A stretch of 14,373 nt of DNA from Crocosphaera sp038442745. GTDB lineage: Bacteria > Cyanobacteriota > Cyanobacteriia > Cyanobacteriales > Microcystaceae. The translations under genes were made by a program, and so were the position numbers. The stretch is taken from the NCBI RefSeq assembly GCF_038442745.1, contig NZ_JARVCN010000038.1, positions 1 through 14,373 of the forward strand. Reading direction: 5' to 3'. Positions 6,759-14,105 of the stretch are shown here, one piece after another; the first letter of the stretch is position 1; each line of letters opens with the position of its first letter. The notes under the pieces were generated by a model. The model was not told the origin of the DNA and ran no database searches. It saw only the letters and a program-made list of their open reading frames with translations.

Positions 6759-6875
6759 TTAATCCAGGTTAAGTTGGTTCCCGCGCTTATATTGTAAGTA
6801 CGCTGCAACGAACAAACCAGCTAAAGTAATGGGAATAAGACCTAAAACAATGCCTAAAAGTAGGGGTTCGATCAT
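6759..6875 (-). CDS. petG: Cytochrome b6f complex subunit 5 (PetG)
   Basis: A 38-residue single-span membrane protein of the thylakoid cytochrome b6f complex, needed for assembly and stability of the complex that carries electrons from plastoquinol to plastocyanin or cytochrome c6. The translation begins MIEPLLLGIVLGLIPITLAG and continues LFVAAYLQYKRGNQLNLD. The MxEPLLxGIVLGL start, the AAYxQYKR turn and the total length are the family signature. GAGGAG lies about 5 nt before the ATG (complement of 6881-6886). It is transcribed toward guaA and divergent from cytM, with its terminator at 6697-6740. It is easy to miss because of its size. Confidence 0.96.
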   Translation of the reverse strand: MIEPLLLGIVLGLIPITLAGLFVAAYLQYKRGNQLNLD

Positions 6876-7094
6876 GGGTTCTCCTCATCGAGATGAATAA
6901 TATTTACTTTATGTTACTTGGGAATGTTGCCCTAATTCTAGAGCATAGATAATTTTTTTATTCCACAACACTCTCATCACTAACTCAAGTAACCTGTTTT
7001 TGTCAAGAAAATATAAAAACAATTAATATTATGAACAAAATCCCTCTTTATTTGTTACATTTGTTAACAGGACTAGCTTTTTACCCTTAAAAGA

Positions 7095-7125
7095 TTGCAA
7101 AATGTAAAGAGGAGGCTAATATAAT
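7095..7125 (+). promoter_or_regulatory. Candidate cytM promoter
   Basis: TTGCAA (7095-7100) and a perfect TATAAT (7120-7125) are spaced 19 nt apart, ending 16 nt before the annotated GTG start. If real, the mRNA leader is only about 10 nt. The rest of the 6876-7141 gap is AT-rich and must also hold the divergent petG promoter, which I cannot place with confidence. Confidence 0.35.
7108..7115 (+). promoter_or_regulatory. Strong Shine-Dalgarno-like AGAGGAGG before cytM
   Basis: This box would suit a start near 7121-7124, where the in-frame codons are ATA and ATC. The first usual start in that frame is GTG at 7142, 26 nt from the box. It also lies between the candidate -35 and -10. It leaves the cytM start unsettled by seven codons. 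Confidence 0.35.
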
Positions 7126-7141
7126 CCATCATCAAATCACC

Positions 7142-7516
7142 GTGACTGAAGAGTTAATCCAACCAAAGGAAGTTATCCAAAAGCTGACATTAGTTTTTTT
7201 AGGCGCAATTTTTCTGGCTATTGTGGCAATAGTCGGTTGGTATCTTCATGAAATCTCCGATCCCTATGTTAGTGAAGTCTTGTCCGCTACAGGTAGTATT
7301 GATAGGGGAAAGGCCATATTTGAAATTAACTGCGCTGGTTGTCATGGTATAAACGCTGATGGTGTTGTTGGGCCAAGCTTACACCATGTACAAAAACATA
7401 AATCAAAAATTAGTCTCATCCAACAAGTAGTTAGTGGAAAAACTCCCCCTATGCCAAAATTTCAGCCCAGTCCCCAGGAAATGGCTGATTTGTTAAGTTA
7501 TTTAGAAGAGTTATAG
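7142..7516 (+). CDS. cytM: Membrane-anchored cytochrome cM
   Basis: A small class I c-type cytochrome. One hydrophobic span (about residues 15-35) serves as an uncleaved anchor. The haem site is CAGCH, with C64 and C67 as haem thioether residues and H68 as axial ligand; the second axial ligand is probably M104 in TPPMPKFQP. The DPYVSEVL segment after the anchor, GxAIFxxNCAGCHG, the KSKI segment and the ADLLSYLEEL end fit cytochrome cM of cyanobacteria. The family is linked to electron flow around the respiratory oxidases and to restraint of photosynthesis under dark or heterotrophic conditions; its exact partners are debated. At 124 residues it is close to family length. GTG is the first usual start but see the misplaced ribosome site at 7108-7115. 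It is divergent from petG. Confidence 0.9.
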   Translation: MTEELIQPKEVIQKLTLVFLGAIFLAIVAIVGWYLHEISDPYVSEVLSATGSIDRGKAIFEINCAGCHGINADGVVGPSLHHVQKHKSKISLIQQVVSGKTPPMPKFQPSPQEMADLLSYLEEL

Positions 7517-7615
7517 GCCGAGTCTATATCCTTAAAAAATGCTTGATTTACTGATGTTTCTCCGATAAAACTGATAATTTAATCATCAGGAGCATCCCGT
7601 CAATCGGCTTATACT

Positions 7616-8380
7616 ATGTTATCTTCCTCTGACAATGGCCTCTGTAAAAACCTTCCCATTCCCTCCCCGAGTCATCCTCGACAATATCGGGCGATTGGTT
7701 TAATTGAAGGTCAATATCAGCGTTCTCAGGAACACCCAACACGAGGTATATTAATCACCCAAGAAGGCAACATTATCGATACGGTTGTCTTGGGTAAGGT
7801 TCTCAGTGTTTTTAAAAAACATCTCGATTTAGATAAACCTCATTTGTGGATTGTTTATCCGAGAACTCGTCCAAGTAACGACCAACTTCAACTACAGATT
7901 GCTGGAGTCTGGGAACCAGAAGTTTTACACCCAGAAAACACTCATCCACTATTATCAGATGATAATCTCTCTCCTGAAGTTCCCGTAAAAAGTGGGGATT
8001 TTTCTATTCGTGGACAAGTGGTGTATGCGTCTCATCAAAAAAAAATTGCCATTGTTAAAATTCGTCAATCTCCTAAACATCCCTCAGAAAAACCTAAATT
8101 TTTTAAACTGAAACTGCAGGGACCCCTTGCAGATAAGGCAGTTGGTTGTTTTTGGGACTTACAGGTACGCTTAGTAAACAATCAATTGACAATTGTAACA
8201 GGTAAAAATTTAGGACAAGTAGCTAAAAAGAGAGGTGGTTTCGCAAAAAAACGGGTTACCCCTCAATTGCGGCCTAAAAAATTATTAATTAACGAAGAAC
8301 ATTCCCTTTCTCCACCTAACCGTATCTCTTTACCAAAACCAGTCAATTCAACTAGAAGTAACTTCCAGAAACCCCAGTAA
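7616..8380 (+). CDS. Cyanobacterial protein of unknown function
   Basis: A 254-residue soluble protein. The N-terminal part (about 22-105) is the best-ordered stretch: YRAIGLIEGQYQ, TRGILITQEGNIIDTVVLGK, KPHLWIVYPRTR and QIAGVWEPE. A second beta-rich part (about 126-198) has FSIRGQVVYASHQKKIAIVK and a KFFKLKLQG strand. The last 55 residues are basic and low in complexity (KKRGGFAKKR, QLRPKK), suggesting a flexible nucleic-acid-contacting tail. Proteins with this N-terminal pattern seem familiar to me from cyanobacterial genomes as uncharacterised, but I know no function. Two strand-rich halves plus a basic tail would suit an OB-like or RNA-binding role; that is inference only. The ATG at 7616 has no Shine-Dalgarno at normal distance. 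It follows cytM by 99 nt. Confidence 0.85.
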   Translation: MLSSSDNGLCKNLPIPSPSHPRQYRAIGLIEGQYQRSQEHPTRGILITQEGNIIDTVVLGKVLSVFKKHLDLDKPHLWIVYPRTRPSNDQLQLQIAGVWEPEVLHPENTHPLLSDDNLSPEVPVKSGDFSIRGQVVYASHQKKIAIVKIRQSPKHPSEKPKFFKLKLQGPLADKAVGCFWDLQVRLVNNQLTIVTGKNLGQVAKKRGGFAKKRVTPQLRPKKLLINEEHSLSPPNRISLPKPVNSTRSNFQKPQ

Positions 8381-8448
8381 ATATATTATGACCTACAGTT
8401 AATCAGTTTCAATAATCAGGTCATTTTATAATTTTTAACGGAACTCTT

Positions 8449-8476
8449 ATAGAGACGTTTTAGATAACGTCTCTAT
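8449..8476. terminator. Perfect 11-bp hairpin between convergent genes
   Basis: ATAGAGACGTT and AACGTCTCTAT pair perfectly around a 6-nt loop, between the unknown gene ending at 8380 and the hydrolase gene ending at 8516. It is palindromic and so could serve both directions. It lacks an adjoining T-run, so it could alternatively be a dispersed palindromic repeat. Confidence 0.6.
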
Positions 8477-8515
8477 GGATTGTGAAACAAAAATTGATTT
8501 TTAATTTTGAATTGA

Positions 8516-9397
8516 TTAACTACCCATTATCCAGTCTTTAATTATTTGGTTAATGCGATCGGGAATTTCATCATGGGGACAATGACCCGCTTCTAAATAG
8601 TATTCTGTTAAGTTAGGATAATATTTACGGTATTGTTGACCTCTTTCTTGTGTGTTCATCCAAGGATCTTTTTCTCCCCACAACATTAATAGAGGATGGG
8701 ATAATTGTTGTAATAAGTTATCAACAGTTTCTCCTTGTGGTGTCTTAAAAACTGAAGCAAATACTTGTGCGGCACCCGCGTCACAAGAAGGACGATAAAT
8801 ATCATTAACCAATTTATCTGTTACAGCTTCTTGATTGTAATAAACCTTGTTTAATGTCTTGCGAATATTATTGGGACGACGCATATATTGAAATAGTAAA
8901 TAACTTGCCCAAGGTTGTAATAAAATAGAACGGATTGCTGTTTGAATTTTGTTTGGTTTACTTGCTTTTTGAGTATCGCTGAAAGGACCTGCACTATTGA
9001 GTAAAATCACTCCCTTACAGGTTTCTGGACATTGTGAAGCTACACAAAGGGAAGCATAACCTCCCAAAGAGTTACCAGCTAAAACAACAGGTTGACCGAT
9101 AATTTCTGTTATAAAGTCTTTTAATTGATCTCGCCATAGATCACCACCATATTGTAATTTGGCTTTTGCAGATCGACCAAAACCTAATAAGTCAACTGCC
9201 CAAACTTCAAAATCTTCTTGTAATTGGGCAATATTTTTTTGCCAGTGATCTGTAGATGCACCAAACCCATGTATGAAAAGTATGGGAGGATGGTTAGACC
9301 GTTTTTTGCCAGCTTGGACATAATAGATATTATGGCCTTGCCATTGCCAGTATTGTCCGTTGGGAGAGGTGTTGGAAGAAAGATCAGCTGTTTGCAT
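8516..9397 (-). CDS. Alpha/beta-fold hydrolase
   Basis: A 293-residue protein with the full alpha/beta hydrolase layout. The oxyanion-hole segment is FIHGFGASTDHW (41-52), the nucleophile elbow is AGNSLGGYAS with S110, and the acid is probably D244 in LWGEKDPW. The catalytic histidine is H272 or H275 in EAGHCPHDEIP. A lid region (about 140-220) contains ILLQPWASYLLFQYMRRP. There is no signal peptide, so it is cytosolic. The family includes esterases, haloperoxidase-like enzymes and C-C hydrolases, and the substrate cannot be read from the sequence. The wording of the motifs matches the many plant and cyanobacterial chloroplast-type hydrolases of unknown substrate. The ATG at 9397 has no good Shine-Dalgarno. 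It appears monocistronic. Confidence 0.92.
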   Translation of the reverse strand: MQTADLSSNTSPNGQYWQWQGHNIYYVQAGKKRSNHPPILFIHGFGASTDHWQKNIAQLQEDFEVWAVDLLGFGRSAKAKLQYGGDLWRDQLKDFITEIIGQPVVLAGNSLGGYASLCVASQCPETCKGVILLNSAGPFSDTQKASKPNKIQTAIRSILLQPWASYLLFQYMRRPNNIRKTLNKVYYNQEAVTDKLVNDIYRPSCDAGAAQVFASVFKTPQGETVDNLLQQLSHPLLMLWGEKDPWMNTQERGQQYRKYYPNLTEYYLEAGHCPHDEIPDRINQIIKDWIMGS

Positions 9398-9454
9398 GGC
9401 GAGCGCAGTTTTTAAATTTATATTAACATCCTTCTTAGTTTAACGGGTGGATCT

Positions 9455-9721
9455 TCAAGTTAACAAGGTTGCTAATTTTCCCAAAACTTCATGGATGAGA
9501 TTATTGTTGATGACTGATAATTGAACTTTGGACAAAAAGAAAGTTGTTAGCATCATTATTCTGCCAACAAAAAAGCAAAAATATCTTTTCTTATAACTTA
9601 TACAAGCATCTTTTTCTAATAAGGTAGAGTTTAAGATTCCCAAGACATCATTGTTGACTTCGGTTACAGTTTGATATTGGGTTTCATTGCCTCTACCAAA
9701 CCGATAAAATAGCGATCGCAC
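9455..9721 (-). CDS. Unrecognised 88-codon ORF, possibly a remnant
   Basis: The frame starts at a GTG lying at the edge of a HIP1 octamer (9712-9719) and begins MRSLFYRFGRGNETQYQTVT. It continues VNNDVLGILNSTLLEKDACI, then a hydrophobic middle (FCFFVGRIMMLTTFFLSKV). I recognise no family. There is no Shine-Dalgarno and base composition is like the surrounding AT-rich DNA. The first 37 residues look protein-like while the rest reads like random translation, so it may be the end of a decayed gene or a chance ORF. Confidence 0.2.
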   Translation of the reverse strand: MRSLFYRFGRGNETQYQTVTEVNNDVLGILNSTLLEKDACISYKKRYFCFFVGRIMMLTTFFLSKVQLSVINNNLIHEVLGKLATLLT

Positions 9722-9834
9722 TAGGAAAAGTATTAATATCTAAAAACAAGCAAGTAAATCATAATGGCAAAAATTATCAGTTGAATCGGAAAAATCTTGT
9801 TTTTTTTCTTGCCTAAAAATATCAATTATTTGAA

Positions 9835-10860
9835 TTAATTGGCTATTCCTTGAAATAAACAAAGAAAGGTTATAATCAGATGACAAACAAAAGTCTCTTC
9901 TAAATCCGTAAAACCATTCACTAACATTAAGAAAATCTGGAAAAAACTTAAATCAGAATAGCTAATATTTTTATTTTTTGTTTCTATTAACAAACTTATA
10001 AGTTTTTCAAAATTAGTATTTTGAGATGTCCAAAAAGCTAGTTTACTAGATGGTAATATTTCCAATTTTGATATTAATTCACTAGAAATTAATTCAAAAA
10101 GTAATTTTTGCTCTATTTGTAATTTATAAAATCCCTCAAAATACTCATCTTTACAATTATTTAAGAGCTTAATCACTGTATTTTTTAGCAAATTATTATC
10201 AAATAATAAGTATTGATTAAAATCTATATTAGTAACCAAGTAAGGAGGGTAATTGTCACAGTTACAAGATTCCCAAATTTCACCTATTGTATTAATATTT
10301 TCTTCAAATAAAATAGCTTTAACAACTCCACTGAAATTATTAGGTACTTCATATTTACTTATTAACAAATTACTTAAGATAGTTGTTGAAGACATCGATT
10401 CTAGAGACAGATTAAAACTATTAGGTGAATAGTCCATAAATCTATCTCGAAGTGTCTGCTCTGTTGAGATAAAGACGAAACTCTGAAAACGTGGTGCATT
10501 ACTCCAAGGTAAAATTGACCAATTATAGTTAATAGCAAACCAACTTAAAATAGTATCAATTTTTTCTAACGACATCAGAGAAAATTGACCGACTTCCGTG
10601 ACAACTAATCCAGGAAAATTTGAGAGATTTTTTTGACTGAGACATTGACCATGAATATACCAATACTGCTCATTATGAGCATACCAATGTTTTCCATAAT
10701 ATTGCTCACTAGACTTTAATAGATCATTAATATTTATGAGATGGTGACTTTTGTTTTCATTAATTGACATACAAGTATATGTTTTATGGTTTTTAAGCCA
10801 AGATTTAATTTTTTCTCGAAAAAAATGATGATGATCAATAAAAAAAGCTAAATAATACAT
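9835..10860 (-). CDS. Unrecognised AT-rich 341-residue protein
   Basis: A long intact frame that must be a real gene, but of no family I know. The first 30 residues are hydrophobic and basic (MYYLAFFIDHHHFFREKIKS) and differ in style from what follows; an alternative start is M31 (ATG at 10770), which begins SINENKSHHLININDLLKS. From there the protein is soluble and mixed alpha/beta: YWYIHGQCL, FPGLVVTEVGQFSLM, FAINYNWSILPWSNAPRF, LRDRFMDYS, then leucine-rich helices to FQIFLMLVNGFTDLEETFVC and a hydrophobic end. There are no transmembrane-length segments in the core, no visible catalytic motif and no Shine-Dalgarno for either start. It has the lowest GC of the larger genes here. It lies downstream of the PepSY-like gene on the same strand with an 81-nt gap, so co-transcription is possible. 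Confidence 0.75.
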   Translation of the reverse strand: MYYLAFFIDHHHFFREKIKSWLKNHKTYTCMSINENKSHHLININDLLKSSEQYYGKHWYAHNEQYWYIHGQCLSQKNLSNFPGLVVTEVGQFSLMSLEKIDTILSWFAINYNWSILPWSNAPRFQSFVFISTEQTLRDRFMDYSPNSFNLSLESMSSTTILSNLLISKYEVPNNFSGVVKAILFEENINTIGEIWESCNCDNYPPYLVTNIDFNQYLLFDNNLLKNTVIKLLNNCKDEYFEGFYKLQIEQKLLFELISSELISKLEILPSSKLAFWTSQNTNFEKLISLLIETKNKNISYSDLSFFQIFLMLVNGFTDLEETFVCHLIITFLCLFQGIAN

Positions 10861-10917
10861 AAATAAGAAAAAGTCTCATATAAAGAATAACTCTCTGTTT
10901 TTGATAATAAATTTTTA

Positions 10918-10936
10918 AGAAGTTCAATAAACTTCT
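10918..10936. repeat. Small perfect hairpin after the PepSY-like gene
   Basis: AGAAGTT and AACTTCT pair over 7 bp around a 5-nt loop, just after the stop of the gene at 10942. In the minus direction it is followed by an A-rich rather than T-rich run, so it is at best a weak terminator. Confidence 0.3.
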
Positions 10937-10941
10937 GAATT

Positions 10942-11220
10942 CTACCCGTCTTTTTTTGTGTTTAACCACATTAAAATTCCTGTAACTCCTAACATTAATA
11001 AACCAAATCCATTTAAGAAAGGGTAAATCATTTCTAAGTTAATACGTCCAAACTTTCCCCGATGCAGTTCTAATAACCAAATAAAATCATCAGCCTTGCC
11101 TGTTGCAAATGCTACTTGAAATAATGTTCCTGTAATAACAGTTAACACTAAAGGAAAAATCATAAAAGGAGCAAATTTATAATGCAACTGACGTAAATTT
11201 GTTGTGTCGGTTCGCTTCAT
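10942..11220 (-). CDS. Mini PepSY_TM-like membrane protein
   Basis: A 92-residue protein with two membrane spans (about 16-39 and 65-87). The pattern LRQLHYKFAPFMIFPLVLTV, then LELHRGKFG, then NGFGLLMLGVTGILMWLN is that of the PepSY-associated transmembrane family reduced to its first and last helices. H13 at the membrane entry and H53 in the loop are the residues usually conserved. Larger members occur in iron-siderophore uptake loci and some act as flavin- or haem-dependent ferric reductases. This short form lacks the PepSY domains and cannot be assigned a reaction. It begins 8 nt after the stop of the histidine-rich gene upstream (11229-11579), so the two form an operon. Confidence 0.75.
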   Translation of the reverse strand: MKRTDTTNLRQLHYKFAPFMIFPLVLTVITGTLFQVAFATGKADDFIWLLELHRGKFGRINLEMIYPFLNGFGLLMLGVTGILMWLNTKKDG

Positions 11221-11228
11221 AACTGTAT

Positions 11229-11579
11229 TTATTGATAAACTTTTTGTTTAATTACTTTCAAAATAATAGGACTAACTACTAGAAATAAAAAGATAAATTC
11301 TGATGCTTGCGGAAGATAACTAAATGGCTCATTCTGTTGAATAGTAACGTTAATTATCTGCTCTTCTACTAATGTTGTTTCTTCCGACTGTTGTTGTTCA
11401 ATGTTACCTTCTTCCTCTACATTATTGTTATCTTGTTGTTTAACTTGGGGAGTTTTCTCTTCAGGTTCACGGTGATGATGACCTGCATGAGCTAACACAG
11501 GTTTGACAGGTAAAAGAAATATAGTTGAACCGAAGTTAATAAGAGACATAGATGAGGTTTTCCTCTGCGACTGATTCAT
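11229..11579 (-). CDS. Histidine-rich, membrane-tethered periplasmic protein
   Basis: A 116-residue protein. Residues 1-30 form a signal-like segment ending KPVLA; cleavage there would expose HAGHHHREPE as the new N-terminus. A very acidic and glutamine-rich linker (about 39-75: EEKTPQVKQQDNNN, EEEGNIEQQQSEE) follows, then a C-terminal hydrophobic span (93-109) and a basic end. An exposed HAGHHH at a mature N-terminus is a classic metal-binding (Cu, Ni, Zn) arrangement, so a periplasmic metal-binding partner for the membrane protein downstream is a reasonable inference. GAGG 6 nt before the ATG at 11579 supports the start. A candidate promoter on the minus strand is TATGAT (complement of 11609-11614) with TTCAAA (complement of 11632-11637), spaced 17 nt. 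Confidence 0.7.
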   Translation of the reverse strand: MNQSQRKTSSMSLINFGSTIFLLPVKPVLAHAGHHHREPEEKTPQVKQQDNNNVEEEGNIEQQQSEETTLVEEQIINVTIQQNEPFSYLPQASEFIFLFLVVSPIILKVIKQKVYQ

Positions 11580-12124
11580 AACACCTCAAGGTTTTTTGAA
11601 CTTTGCTTATCATACCAAGCCATTTTATCTCTTTGAAAAACGGTGTAATAGCAATTTTCATTTGCATAGATTACAAATTCAGAGAAAAATAGTCCCCACA
11701 CTCCCCACCCTCACTAAACCGAGATTTTGATACACTCAACTGAAAACTGCTATTATGGCAATTTTCAATTAACTGGCGAATCTAAGAATATAACTTCTGC
11801 CTTCTGCCTTCTGCCTCCTGACTAGAAGCTAGAAACTTATGAATTTATGCAAATCAAAACTGCTGTAAACTCAACAATCAATCCCTTTCAGTAAGTACAC
11901 ATCAACTATAATTTTCATTAAAGCTTACCTAAAGACTTGCAATCGAGGCTAACAATAGTTACACTTCTTTAAATAAAATTCATTTTCTTGGCATAATGTA
12001 GGTTAGCTGACTTTTGGGCTGTGAGAGTTGTTAGACAGCGATCGCCAAACTCAAGTCACATAAAACCTAAAACCAATAAAAAAACGTCGACGTAGACATA
12101 TTTTCAAAAGGAGGAGCGTAGTCA
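11580..12124. other. 545-bp intergenic region upstream of psbB
   Basis: It holds the promoter of the histidine-rich gene (minus strand, 11609-11637), a direct GCAATTTTCA repeat (near 11651 and 11759), the heptamer tract at 11794-11821, a HIP1 octamer at 12038-12045, a ten-base palindrome ACGTCGACGT at 12084-12093 and the psbB ribosome site. A CATAAT at 11992-11997 may be a psbB -10, giving a leader of about 120 nt, but no clear -35 is seen. I find no coding sequence. Confidence 0.6.
11794..11821. repeat. Short tandem heptanucleotide repeat
   Basis: Three exact CTTCTGC units are followed by one variant CTCCTGA. Such heptamer tracts (STRR-type) are common between cyanobacterial genes and are usually non-coding. 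Confidence 0.85.
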
Positions 12125-13654
12125 ATGGGACTACCTTGGTATCGAGTCCACACAGTCGTTCTGAATGACCCAGGACGCTTAATTTCAGTCCATCTGATGC
12201 ATACTGCCCTAGTAGCCGGTTGGGCAGGTTCTATGGCTCTTTATGAGTTAGCTATTTTTGATCCCAGTGATCCCGTTCTTAACCCCATGTGGCGACAAGG
12301 GATGTTCGTTCTTCCCTTTATGGCCCGTCTAGGAGTAACTGGATCTTGGGGTGGCTGGAGTGTCACCGGAGAAACAGGCGTTAACCCTGGTTTCTGGTCT
12401 TTTGAAGGTGTCGCAGCTGCCCACATTGTTTTGTCTGGTTTATTATTCCTAGCTGCTGTTTGGCACTGGGTATTCTGGGATTTAGAGCTATTTATCGATG
12501 CTCGTACAGGGGAACCAGCTCTTGATCTTCCCAAAATGTTTGGTATTCACCTTTTCCTATCCGGACTTCTCTGCTTCGGTTTTGGAGCCTTCCATTTAAC
12601 CGGACTTTGGGGCCCTGGAATGTGGGTATCTGACCCCTACGGTCTGACAGGTCACGCCCAACCGGTGGCACCGGAATGGGGACCGGCGGGCTTTAACCCC
12701 TTCAACCCTGGAGGAGTAGTAGCTCACCATATCGCAGCCGGTGTTGTAGGGATTATTGCAGGTCTATTCCACTTAACAGTAAGACCTCCAGAACGCCTCT
12801 ACAAAGCTCTGAGAATGGGTAATATTGAAACTGTATTATCCAGTAGTATTGCTGCTGTGTTCTTCGCTGCTTTCGTCGTTGCTGGAACCATGTGGTATGG
12901 TAACGCCACCACCCCCATCGAACTCTTTGGACCAACCCGTTATCAGTGGGATAATGGTTACTTCCAACAAGAGATTGATCGCCGTGTAGAAAGCAGTTTA
13001 GCTGCTGGTGATACCCTATCAGAAGCTTGGTTAAGTATTCCTGAAAAGCTTGCTTTCTACGATTATGTAGGTAATAGCCCCGCTAAAGGTGGTTTATTCC
13101 GTACTGGTGCTATGGATAGTGGTGACGGTATCGCTCAAGAATGGTTAGGACATCCAGTATTTAAAGACGCTGATGGTGATATTTTAACCGTTCGTCGTAT
13201 GCCTAACTTCTTTGAAACCTTCCCCATCGTTCTCACCGATGCTAATGGTATTGTTCGCGCAGACATTCCTTTCCGTCGTGCTGAATCTAAACTCAGTATT
13301 GAACAAACCGGCGTTACCGTGAGTGTATACGGTGGTGCCTTTGATGGCCAAGTATTGGACAACCCTGCTGATGTTAAGCGATTTGCTCGTAAAGCACAAT
13401 TGGGTGAACCTTTTGATTTCGACCGTGAAACTCTCGGTTCTGACGGTGTATTCCGTACCAGTCCCAGAGGTTGGTTTACTTTCGGACACGCAGTGTTTGC
13501 TCTACTATTCTTCTTTGGTCACATCTGGCATGGTTCTCGTACTCTGTACCGTGACGTATTTGCTGGTGTTGATCCTGATCTTGAAGAACAGGTGGAATGG
13601 GGTCTGTTTGCCAAGGTTGGTGACAGAAGCACTCGTACCAAACCTGAAGGTTAA
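12125..13654 (+). CDS. psbB: Photosystem II CP47 chlorophyll apoprotein
   Basis: Core antenna of photosystem II in the thylakoid membrane; it binds about 16 chlorophyll a and passes excitation to the D1/D2 centre. Six membrane spans are visible, with the long lumenal loop between spans V and VI at about 258-450. The chlorophyll-ligating histidines are at the standard CP47 positions: H9, H23, H26, H100, H114, H142, H157, H201, H202, H216, H455, H466 and H469. It starts MGLPWYRVHTVVLNDPGR and is 509 residues long, as expected. AGGAGG lies about 8 nt before the ATG. It is expressed from its own transcript with a strong terminator at 13700-13727. The usual partner psbT is not found between the stop and the window end. 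Confidence 0.99.
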   Translation: MGLPWYRVHTVVLNDPGRLISVHLMHTALVAGWAGSMALYELAIFDPSDPVLNPMWRQGMFVLPFMARLGVTGSWGGWSVTGETGVNPGFWSFEGVAAAHIVLSGLLFLAAVWHWVFWDLELFIDARTGEPALDLPKMFGIHLFLSGLLCFGFGAFHLTGLWGPGMWVSDPYGLTGHAQPVAPEWGPAGFNPFNPGGVVAHHIAAGVVGIIAGLFHLTVRPPERLYKALRMGNIETVLSSSIAAVFFAAFVVAGTMWYGNATTPIELFGPTRYQWDNGYFQQEIDRRVESSLAAGDTLSEAWLSIPEKLAFYDYVGNSPAKGGLFRTGAMDSGDGIAQEWLGHPVFKDADGDILTVRRMPNFFETFPIVLTDANGIVRADIPFRRAESKLSIEQTGVTVSVYGGAFDGQVLDNPADVKRFARKAQLGEPFDFDRETLGSDGVFRTSPRGWFTFGHAVFALLFFFGHIWHGSRTLYRDVFAGVDPDLEEQVEWGLFAKVGDRSTRTKPEG

Positions 13655-13699
13655 TAAGGGTTTTGTGCTAAGTATCCCATAATTTAAGTACACAAAAAG

Positions 13700-13727
13700 G
13701 AGTCAAGGATAAGTTTATCCTTGACTC
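13700..13727 (+). terminator. Rho-independent terminator of psbB
   Basis: GAGTCAAGGATA and TATCCTTGACTC form a perfect 12-bp stem with a 4-nt loop, followed by TTTAATTGTTTTAATTTTTC. It starts 46 nt after the psbB stop. Confidence 0.9.
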
Positions 13728-13946
13728 TTTAATTGTTTTAATTTTTCTTTACAGTAACTTTTCAGAAATAGGGAAGTCGAAGTGTTGACCACTACTGGAA
13801 TTTGTAGCCAGACTTTTTTGAAATTGGTATAGTACGACACGAAAGTTTTGTTAATTTCTTGTGTATTCTGGGCCAAGTGTGGTGGAAAGTTAGTTATGTT
13901 AAACTCACATCTTGCACCTTCGATAAAACTGGCTAGTTTGTAAGCG

Positions 13947-13970
13947 TTCAGCTATCAGCCATCAGCTGAA
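13947..13970. repeat. Short palindromic repeat (TCAGC type)
   Basis: TTCAGCT and AGCTGAA pair over 7 bp around a 10-nt loop that itself contains ATCAGCC. Related TCAGC/GCTGA words recur at 14014-14026. This is typical cyanobacterial intergenic filler. Confidence 0.6.
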
Positions 13971-14088
13971 AAATAAGAATCCCTATTATCTACTGTGAGT
14001 AGGATTAAACGTATGCTGACTGCTGACTAATTTAAGTTTTTCTATACTGGTACAAGATATCAGTTCAATTAAAGTTTTTTGACGTTCT

Positions 14089-14105
14089 TCAGAGTAACGC
14101 TCTGA
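14089..14105. promoter_or_regulatory. Hairpin just before the MshEN-like gene
   Basis: TCAGAG and CTCTGA pair over 6 bp around TAACG, ending 7 nt before the ATG at 14113, exactly where a ribosome site would be. No Shine-Dalgarno is seen. It could limit translation or be an operator half-site pair; chance cannot be excluded. Confidence 0.3.

Noticed and set aside
11794..11821. CRISPR-like repeats upstream of psbB
   Set aside because: Units are 7 nt with no spacers; a simple heptamer tract, not an array.
12241..13489. Several reverse-strand ORFs opposite psbB
   Set aside because: Antisense shadows; psbB is fully conserved across the whole stretch.
13323..13682. 119-codon forward ORF overlapping the psbB end, as a possible extra gene
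   Set aside because: Alternate frame of psbB; translation is low-complexity V/L/S-rich with no ribosome site.
13947..14026. Possible small RNA gene in the TCAGC-rich stretch
   Set aside because: Only short repeats and a 7-bp stem, without promoter or terminator.
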